From contig DFKL01000126.1 in the NCBI GenBank assembly GCA_002373535.1, positions 1 through 18,825 on the forward strand: 18,825 nt of DNA, read 5' to 3'. The position numbers and the translations under genes are program-made. Each line of letters begins with the position of its first letter. Position 1 is the stretch's first letter. The notes beneath the pieces are model-generated. The model saw nothing but the letters and a program-made list of their open reading frames with translations. It ran no database searches and was not told the DNA's origin. This DNA is from Prevotellaceae bacterium UBA3646 (GTDB lineage: Bacteria; Bacteroidota; Bacteroidia; Bacteroidales; Bacteroidaceae). This document shows positions 1-4,868 of this stretch, in pieces.

Positions 1-46
1 CTCCCTCTCCGTCCGGAATCGGAAAGACTAAAAAAAAGATACAACT

Positions 47-232
47 ATGAAAAAGGAATATCAGAAGCCCGTCAGCACCCCCTACTCATTCAGCCCTTTC
101 CTCATGCTGACCGAATCCTCAGGCACAGGCATAGAAGAAGATCCTGGAGATGTGGATGCAGAAGGTGGTGCCCGCGAGGACAACACCACCGGCAACAACG
201 GAGGCAACAGCATCTGGGACAACGTATGGTAA
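47..232 (+). CDS. small Bacteroidales-type peptide, function unknown
   Basis: This reading frame encodes 61 residues and begins at an ATG after an A-rich leader, as is normal in Bacteroidetes. The protein opens with MKKEYQKP, has a short hydrophobic stretch around residues 14-21 (SFSPFLML), then an acidic Gly/Asp/Asn-rich middle, and ends in SIWDNVW. It has no cysteine, no membrane segment and no recognised domain. From memory, Bacteroidales genomes, Prevotella especially, carry many uncharacterised peptides of this plan (MKK-x-Y-x-x-P start, low-complexity middle, Trp/Asp-rich end); I cannot confirm homology here. It is followed by two hairpin terminators and so looks transcribed apart from msrC and the radical SAM gene. 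A precursor or signal peptide is possible, but no function can be assigned. Coding status is supported by the start context and composition only. Confidence 0.6.
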   Translation: MKKEYQKPVSTPYSFSPFLMLTESSGTGIEEDPGDVDAEGGAREDNTTGNNGGNSIWDNVW

Positions 233-268
233 GTCAACCTACAAGACAATAAATAGAGAAAGACAATC

Positions 269-290
269 CCGGCTGTTGGGAAACACCCGG
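269..290 (+). terminator. hairpin downstream of the small peptide gene
   Basis: Arms CCGGCTGTT (269-277) and AACACCCGG (282-290) pair with one C-C mismatch around a GGGA loop. The hairpin lies 36 bases after the peptide stop and is followed by an AT-rich tract with five T residues (301-305), so it can act as an intrinsic terminator. The T tract also forms part of a possible -7 box, which makes the reading ambiguous. Confidence 0.45.
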
Positions 291-306
291 TTAGTCATTA
301 TTTTTG
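276..306 (+). promoter_or_regulatory. possible Bacteroidetes promoter inside the 233-511 intergenic region
   Basis: TATTTTTG (299-306) fits the Bacteroidetes -7 consensus TAnnTTTG, and a TTG (276-278) lies 20 bases upstream where the -33 element belongs. Transcription would start near 312 and meet the strong terminator ending at 372, giving an RNA of about 60 bases. The match lies in T-rich sequence beside a hairpin, so a chance match is quite possible. Confidence 0.3.
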
Positions 307-334
307 TAAAGAGCAAGAATAGTTTTTCATTATC

Positions 335-372
335 AAGGGGACCGTCTGTGACAGACCGTTCCCCTTTTTTTC
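335..372 (+). terminator. intrinsic terminator before the msrC promoter
   Basis: AAGGGGA (335-341) pairs with TTCCCCTT and GTCTG with CAGAC. This gives a long interrupted stem with a TGA loop and a small internal bulge, ending in a run of seven T residues. It separates the peptide gene from the msrC-anSME unit. The remainder of 233-511 contains the hairpin at 269-290, two promoter candidates and no further gene that I can support. Confidence 0.75.
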
Positions 373-458
373 CTATGCACCTCAATGCCCAAATCGTTTC
401 CCCACTCACCGGAATTTGCCCAAAATCGCTTGCACCACTAACCATTTCTATATCAAAA

Positions 459-490
459 TTTGGTTATTCAACCAAGTTTTGTTACTTTTG
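459..490 (+). promoter_or_regulatory. Bacteroidetes-type promoter of msrC-anSME
   Basis: TTTG (459-462), a 20-base spacer and TACTTTTG (483-490) match the Bacteroidetes sigma-ABfr consensus TTTG-N19-21-TAnnTTTG exactly. Expected initiation is near 496, about 16 bases before the ATG at 512. This is the best promoter in the window, and it rules out the longer frame that would begin at 416. Confidence 0.8.
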
Positions 491-511
491 AAAGACCAAC
501 AACAAACATCG

Positions 512-1003
512 ATGGAACCGACTTTTACCTGTTCACCGAATCTTGGCAAGCAAGAACGCTACCGACTCTTCCTCACGGAGTACGTCCCCTTCATCGAGGG
601 CGAGTGTGACCTTATCCCGGCACTCGCCAATACGGCAGCAGCCCTGCGCGAGGCCTTCGGCTTCTTTTGGGTCGGCTTCTATCTGGTACACGATGACAGG
701 TGGCTCAACCTTGGACCCTTTCAGGGACCTGTAGCCTGTTCCCGTATCAGGAAGGGACATGGCGTCTGCGGCAGCGCATGGGCAGAGTCACGGACACTGG
801 TCGTACCCGACGTAGATGCCTTCCCCGGACACATCGCCTGCAGCGGCGCATCACGTTCGGAGATAGTCGTTCCGCTCATATCCGACGGCAAGGTCCTCGG
901 AGTCATGGACATAGACAGCGACCGTCTCGCCGCTTTCGACGATGACGACCGCATCGGCCTCGAAGCCGTAGTCAGCCATCTGCTGCAGAACCTCCGGCAA
1001 TAG
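512..1003 (+). CDS. msrC: free methionine-(R)-sulfoxide reductase (GAF domain)
   Basis: This enzyme reduces free L-methionine-(R)-sulfoxide to methionine in the cytoplasm, a repair step after oxidative damage. The 163-residue protein is essentially one GAF domain of normal family length. All three redox cysteines of the family are present in their usual contexts: C76 in PVACSRI, C86 in GHGVCGSAW and C110 in HIACSGASRSEIVVPL. The FWVGFY and GVMDIDSD segments are also typical. The ATG at 512 is chosen because the promoter at 459-490 lies just before it; an in-frame ATG at 416 would add 32 residues that do not look like GAF sequence and would start upstream of that promoter. The stop is 27 bases before the radical SAM gene, so the two are probably cotranscribed. 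Confidence 0.93.
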   Translation: MEPTFTCSPNLGKQERYRLFLTEYVPFIEGECDLIPALANTAAALREAFGFFWVGFYLVHDDRWLNLGPFQGPVACSRIRKGHGVCGSAWAESRTLVVPDVDAFPGHIACSGASRSEIVVPLISDGKVLGVMDIDSDRLAAFDDDDRIGLEAVVSHLLQNLRQ

Positions 1004-1030
1004 CCCCGACATCTAAGACAACTATCTGAC

Positions 1031-2290
1031 ATGATTCGAGTCACATTTAGCAACCATAACCCATTCGATCCCTTGTCCACGGCACTACCTTTCTCACGTC
1101 CCCTGTACCTGATGCCCAAACCGGCAGGAGCACACTGCAACCTGGCATGCGACTACTGCTATTACCTGGAGAAGCAGAACCTCTATCCCCAGGACGGGCA
1201 GCATATCATGACGGACCAGCTTACCGAGGTCTACATACGCGAGTATATACAGAGCCAGTATGCCACCGAGGTAAACTTCACCTGGCACGGAGGTGAGCCC
1301 CTGATGCGTCCGCTCTCGTACTACAGGAAGGTCGTCAGGTGGCAACGTCAGTATGCAGGGACGCGGACCGTCGTCAACTGCCTGCAGACCAACGGAACGC
1401 TGCTCACACCCGAATGGTGCCGTTTCCTGCACGACGAGGGCTGGCTGGTCGGAATCAGCATAGACGGTCCCGAGTACATGCACGACGCATACCGACGCCG
1501 TCGCGGCGGACAGCCCACATGGGCAAAGGTGATGGAGGGCATACGCCTTCTGGACAAGTATCAGGTGGAGTGGAACGCAATGGCGGTCGTCAACGATGTC
1601 ACGGCATCAGCCCCATTGGACTTCTACCGTTTCTTCCGTGACCGTCTGGGATGTCGCTATCTGCAGTTTACGCCGGTCGTTGAGCGCATACGCCGCCATC
1701 AGGACGGCAGGCACCTTGCACACCTGCTCGACGGGCAGGACTGTCCCATGGCACCGTTCAGCGTCACCCCCGAGGCATGGGGCACGTTCCTCAATACCAT
1801 ATTTGACGAATGGGTACACATGGACATAGGCGAGACGTTCGTCCAGATATTCGACGCGACGCTTGCCAACTGGATGGGTGTAACCCCCGGACTGTGTACC
1901 TTGTCCGACTGGTGCGGCCATGCCGCGGTAATGGAATACAACGGTGACGTATACTGCTGTGACCATTTCGTATTTCCAGAGTACTACCTCGGCAATATCC
2001 GCAAGCGCAGTATCCTGGACATGATGGACAGCGAGCGCCAGCAGACCTTCGCCCAGTTCAAGCGTCAGGGGCTTCCAGGCAGGTGCAGGCAGTGCCGCTG
2101 GCAGTTTGCCTGTCACGGCGAATGTCCGCGTAACCGCTTCGTAAAGGCAGGGGACGGCGAACCCGGAATCAACTACCTGTGTCCAGGGTATACCGCATAC
2201 TTCAGTCACGTCGCACCATATATGGACATGATGAAGGCCAAGCTCGACGCAGGACTGCCGCCTGCGGAAATCATGAGGGAAATAGGTTAG
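1031..2290 (+). CDS. anaerobic sulfatase-maturating enzyme (radical SAM/SPASM)
   Basis: The enzyme oxidises a Cys or Ser in type I sulfatases to the catalytic formylglycine without oxygen, using S-adenosylmethionine and three [4Fe-4S] clusters. The 419-residue protein has the radical SAM motif C36-x3-C40-x2-C43 (GAHCNLACDYCYYLEK), then the SPASM region. Its cysteines C289, C295, C310, C352, C355, C361, C365 and C384 fall at the spacings known from the Clostridium perfringens enzyme. D311, directly after C310 in CCDH, matches the catalytic Asp277 there. No sulfatase lies in the window, so its substrates are presumably encoded elsewhere. A shorter start at M28 would leave only seven residues before the cluster motif, so 1031 is preferred. 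It probably shares the msrC promoter. Its stop overlaps the convergent murI stop by four bases. Modification of a non-sulfatase peptide cannot be excluded. Confidence 0.92.
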   Translation: MIRVTFSNHNPFDPLSTALPFSRPLYLMPKPAGAHCNLACDYCYYLEKQNLYPQDGQHIMTDQLTEVYIREYIQSQYATEVNFTWHGGEPLMRPLSYYRKVVRWQRQYAGTRTVVNCLQTNGTLLTPEWCRFLHDEGWLVGISIDGPEYMHDAYRRRRGGQPTWAKVMEGIRLLDKYQVEWNAMAVVNDVTASAPLDFYRFFRDRLGCRYLQFTPVVERIRRHQDGRHLAHLLDGQDCPMAPFSVTPEAWGTFLNTIFDEWVHMDIGETFVQIFDATLANWMGVTPGLCTLSDWCGHAAVMEYNGDVYCCDHFVFPEYYLGNIRKRSILDMMDSERQQTFAQFKRQGLPGRCRQCRWQFACHGECPRNRFVKAGDGEPGINYLCPGYTAYFSHVAPYMDMMKAKLDAGLPPAEIMREIG

Positions 2291-3105
2291 GGTAGTGTTA
2301 TCCTGCGTGCCTCTACAGGCTCGTCCAGGAATATTGCTGCACTTTCGTCAAACTGTTCGGGATATTCAGTGGTGAAGAAGGATGCCGTACCGCCCGTGCT
2401 TATGCGCCGCTTCATGTCGGTATGGCGCATCAGGTAGTCTTTCAGGCTGTGTGCAACGTAGCCTCCCTGCGGGATAATCTCTATGCCGTCTGGCATATAC
2501 ATGCGTATCTTGTCCATAAGCAGGGGATAGTGTGTGCATCCCAGTATTACAGCGTCTATGTCCGGGTCTGCAGTCAGCAGATCGTCGATACGCTTCTGCA
2601 CGAAATAGTCTGCGCCGGGGCTGTCGTATTCGTGGTTCTCAACCAGTGAGACCCACATGGGACATGCGATTCCCGTCACCTTGATGTCTGGAAACAGCTT
2701 GGCTATTTCCAGGTCGTAGGTGCGGCTGCGTATTGTGCCGGGAGTGGCAAATATGCCTACGTGGCGGCTCTTGCTGATGCTGCCTATCACCTCGGCCGTG
2801 GGTCGTACCACGCCCAGTACGCGTCTTGTAGGGTCTATGCCAGGCAGGTCGTTCTGCTGTATGCTGCGCAGGGCCTTGGCCGATGCCGTGTTGCACCCCA
2901 GGATGACCAGGGGGCATCCCATGTCGAAAAGCCGCCTTACAGCCTGCAGCGTGAACTCGTATACCACTTCAAAGCTGCGTGTGCCGTATGGCGCACGGGC
3001 ATTGTCACCAAGGTACACATAGTCATACTGAGGCATCAGACGACGTATCTGACGCAAAATCGTCAGACCTCCGTAGCCGCTGTCAAAGACTCCTATCGGC
3101 GACAT
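2287..3105 (-). CDS. murI: glutamate racemase
   Basis: It interconverts L- and D-glutamate and supplies D-Glu for peptidoglycan stem peptides in the cytoplasm. The 272-residue protein is of normal length and begins with PIGVFDSGYGGL, the N-terminal family signature (D8, S9). Both catalytic cysteines are present, C71 in GCNTAS and C190 in GCTHYP, the latter followed by H192. The ATG overlaps the TAA of the upstream Skp-like gene by one base (TAATG), which suggests translational coupling, and murI closes the envelope gene block. It ends tail-to-tail with the anSME gene: the four bases 2287-2290 hold both stops. No intrinsic terminator is visible between them, so readthrough antisense RNA is possible on both sides. 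Confidence 0.96.
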   Translation of the reverse strand: MSPIGVFDSGYGGLTILRQIRRLMPQYDYVYLGDNARAPYGTRSFEVVYEFTLQAVRRLFDMGCPLVILGCNTASAKALRSIQQNDLPGIDPTRRVLGVVRPTAEVIGSISKSRHVGIFATPGTIRSRTYDLEIAKLFPDIKVTGIACPMWVSLVENHEYDSPGADYFVQKRIDDLLTADPDIDAVILGCTHYPLLMDKIRMYMPDGIEIIPQGGYVAHSLKDYLMRHTDMKRRISTGGTASFFTTEYPEQFDESAAIFLDEPVEARRITLP

Positions 3106-3644
3106 TACTCAACAGGCTCTATTCCTAACTTGAGCAGGACCTTTTCAGTGATGTCCGTGGCTACACCCTCGGCAACGAACGATATGCCGGCATCGTCTGT
3201 GTTCAGCACCAGGGCATATCCCTCTTCGGTGGCAACGGCCTGCACCGCCTCTTTCAGTACGGCCAGTACGTCGCTTGTCAGGTCTTTCTCGGCCTTTGCA
3301 AGCAGGTCCTGTACCTTCAGGCGGAACTTGGCATTGCTCTCCAGCATGTTCTGCAACTCGTTCTGCCGCTTCATCAGGATGGTCTGTGGGAATTCCTTCT
3401 GTCCGTCGATGAATTCGACGAACTTGCGCTGGAAATCCTCCTCGCTGCGCTTGGCCTCTGCCTCGTATTGTGCGCGCAGGGCCTTCAGGCTCTTCTGTGC
3501 CTCGTGGTACTGTGGCATCCGCTGCATTACGGCATCATGGCTCAGGCTTGCCATACGCACTGGCGTCTGGGCCTGGGCCGTGATGCACATTATTGCAAGC
3601 GTCATGCAGCAGACAAGGCTGCGATAAATCTTGTTTGCAGGCAT
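3105..3644 (-). CDS. Skp/OmpH-family periplasmic chaperone, third copy
   Basis: Skp/OmpH proteins hold unfolded outer-membrane proteins in the periplasm on their way to BamA. This 179-residue member starts with a signal peptide (about residues 1-26, ending AQAQ), followed by a short beta segment and a long charged, Glu/Lys/Arg-rich helical region (about 45-125) of the kind that forms the Skp coiled-coil tentacles. The C-terminal part (ALVLNTDDAGISFV...DITEKVLLKLGI) resembles that of the other two copies. It lies nine bases after the second copy and overlaps the murI start by one base. It is more diverged than its sisters: the usual MKK start is replaced by MPANKIYRSL and there are two cysteines in the signal peptide. 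No exact subfunction can be given. Confidence 0.88.
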   Translation of the reverse strand: MPANKIYRSLVCCMTLAIMCITAQAQTPVRMASLSHDAVMQRMPQYHEAQKSLKALRAQYEAEAKRSEEDFQRKFVEFIDGQKEFPQTILMKRQNELQNMLESNAKFRLKVQDLLAKAEKDLTSDVLAVLKEAVQAVATEEGYALVLNTDDAGISFVAEGVATDITEKVLLKLGIEPVE

Positions 3645-3653
3645 GTCTTCAGA

Positions 3654-4157
3654 TTACTGTATACCGACTTCCTTCTTGATCTGTGCGGTAATGTCGGTGC
3701 TGAGTGTAGTGTTCACGAATGGAATAGTACCTGTGCTGGTGTCAACGACATAGATATAGCCGCCGGCCTCGCCCAGCTTCTTCACTGCTGCCATTACCTT
3801 CTCCGTTATGGCACCCATCTTCTCCGTGCTGGCCTTCTGCAGTGCCTGCTGGCTGTCCTGGTAGCTCTGCTGGTAGCGCTGGTACAGGTCGTTCAGTTCC
3901 TGCTCGCGGCGTGCGCGGATGTTCTCTACCAGTTTCGAGCCTTCCTTCTGCAGCTCCTCGCCTTTCTTCTGCAGCTCGTCCTGCATCAGTTTCAGGTCTG
4001 CCTCGTACTGCTTCTGCATGGTCTCCAGCTCACTCTGGGCAGTCGTGTACTCTTTCATGTTAGGTACGATCTGACTCAGGTCAAAGTGAGCGAACTTCAT
4101 CTGAGCCATCATGCTCACCGGTGCCATCAGCATGATGGCCAAAAGGATTTTCTTCAT
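3654..4157 (-). CDS. Skp/OmpH-family periplasmic chaperone, second copy
   Basis: This is a 167-residue periplasmic chaperone for outer-membrane proteins. It has a signal peptide (residues 1-19, ending SMMAQ), the KFAHFDLSQIV beta strand typical of OmpH/HlpA proteins, and a strongly coiled-coil-like charged helix pair (about 40-120) rich in Gln, Glu and Lys. The conserved C-terminal strands follow (YIYVVDTSTGTIPFV, then DITAQIKKEVGI). The gene follows the first copy after a 102-base gap that carries a small hairpin but no clear promoter, so cotranscription with limited attenuation is likely. Its ATG is preceded by an A/T-rich leader. The tandem arrangement with a second and third OmpH copy and bamA is typical for Bacteroidetes. 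Confidence 0.92.
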   Translation of the reverse strand: MKKILLAIMLMAPVSMMAQMKFAHFDLSQIVPNMKEYTTAQSELETMQKQYEADLKLMQDELQKKGEELQKEGSKLVENIRARREQELNDLYQRYQQSYQDSQQALQKASTEKMGAITEKVMAAVKKLGEAGGYIYVVDTSTGTIPFVNTTLSTDITAQIKKEVGIQ

Positions 4158-4243
4158 TTCTTAAAAGTGTTATTATTGTTATTGTCGTAATTTCATTTTC
4201 TGCTCAATGTCCATGGTGTGTGTCTTGCCACGCCTGGTGCCGG

Positions 4244-4259
4244 TTCCCGACGGCGGGAA
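4244..4259 (-). other. small intercistronic hairpin between two ompH genes
   Basis: TTCCCG and CGGGAA form a perfect six-base stem with a four-base loop, immediately after the stop codon of the first Skp-like gene (on the - strand). No T run follows, so it is not a standard terminator. It could shield the 3' end of the upstream message or reduce readthrough. The rest of the 102-base gap shows only the A/T-rich leader of the next gene. Confidence 0.35.
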
Positions 4260-4772
4260 TCAGTTGTATCCCAGCTTGGACAGGACCTCGTTGGAGATGT
4301 CTATCTTCGGCGAGGCGTATATTATGCCGTTGTCCGACGCACGGTCCAGCACCATGCTGTAGCCCTTCTGGTCTGCGATGTCCTTTATGGCATTGTAGAT
4401 CTCGTCCTGTATAGGGGTCATAAGCGACTCGCGCTTCTTGAACAGCTCACCCTCCGGACCGAAGTATTTCTTCTTCAGCTCGCTTGCTTCCTTCTCCTTC
4501 GCGATCACGGCCTCCTCGCGCTTTGTCTTCTGCTCGTCGCTCAGGAACACGGCTTCGCTCTGGTAGTTCTTGTACATGGTCTGTGCCTCCTGCTGTATGG
4601 CATCGACCTCGGCCTGCCATTTGCGCGATACCTGGTTGAGCTGTTCGCCCGCCCGCTCGTATGCGGGTATGTTCTTCAATATGTATTCCATGTCTACCAG
4701 TGCATACTTCTGGGCACTTGCGTCTAATGTTGCTGCCATGACGGCAAACAATGCAATGATGATCTTTTTCAT
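4260..4772 (-). CDS. Skp/OmpH-family periplasmic chaperone, first copy
   Basis: This is a 170-residue Skp-like protein lying just downstream of bamA, the classical bamA-skp arrangement. It has a signal peptide (residues 1-21, ending DASAQ), an OmpH-type first strand (KYALVDMEYIL) and a long charged helix region (about 40-115). The C-terminal part (YSMVLDRASDNGIIYASPKIDISNEVLSKLGY) matches the pattern in the two neighbours. An upstream in-frame ATG at 4805 would add 11 residues before MKKIII. That start is rejected because it lies within the -7 box at 4803-4810, and MKK at 4772 gives a clean signal peptide. A promoter of its own means the chaperones can be made independently of bamA. Confidence 0.92.
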   Translation of the reverse strand: MKKIIIALFAVMAATLDASAQKYALVDMEYILKNIPAYERAGEQLNQVSRKWQAEVDAIQQEAQTMYKNYQSEAVFLSDEQKTKREEAVIAKEKEASELKKKYFGPEGELFKKRESLMTPIQDEIYNAIKDIADQKGYSMVLDRASDNGIIYASPKIDISNEVLSKLGYN

Positions 4773-4802
4773 GTCTATGTTCTTTTTTGTTTCTGACTGA
4801 CG

Positions 4803-4810
4803 CAAAGGTA
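4803..4810 (-). promoter_or_regulatory. -7 promoter box for the ompH-murI unit
   Basis: On the - strand this reads TACCTTTG, an exact TAnnTTTG match, about 30 bases before the ompH ATG at 4772. Expected initiation is near 4797. The -33 position shows no TTTG. The 96-base gap between bamA and this ompH gene contains this box and nothing else I can identify; no terminator for bamA is visible. Confidence 0.6.
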
Positions 4811-4868
4811 CGTCATGTGTCGTGGCTTTTTCAGGTGTTTTTACTAATCTTCTTAGGGATTGTCCTAT

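Noticed and set aside
150..491. A 113-codon open frame on the + strand over the peptide and its terminators
   Set aside because: It runs through both hairpin terminators and a promoter, and its sequence has no protein-like pattern.
1607..2209. A 200-codon open frame on the - strand inside the radical SAM gene
   Set aside because: All cluster cysteines and the catalytic Asp of the + strand enzyme are intact; the reverse frame has no motif.
47..2290. A complete RiPP biosynthetic cluster made of the peptide, msrC and the radical SAM enzyme
   Set aside because: No transporter, protease or recognition-element domain is present, the peptide is separated by terminators, and the enzyme matches sulfatase-maturating enzymes at every cluster cysteine. 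It is retained only as a lead for the peptide.
2761..3627. A 288-codon open frame on the + strand
   Set aside because: It is antisense to murI and the third Skp-like gene, which show clear catalytic or structural features; the frame is a compositional shadow.
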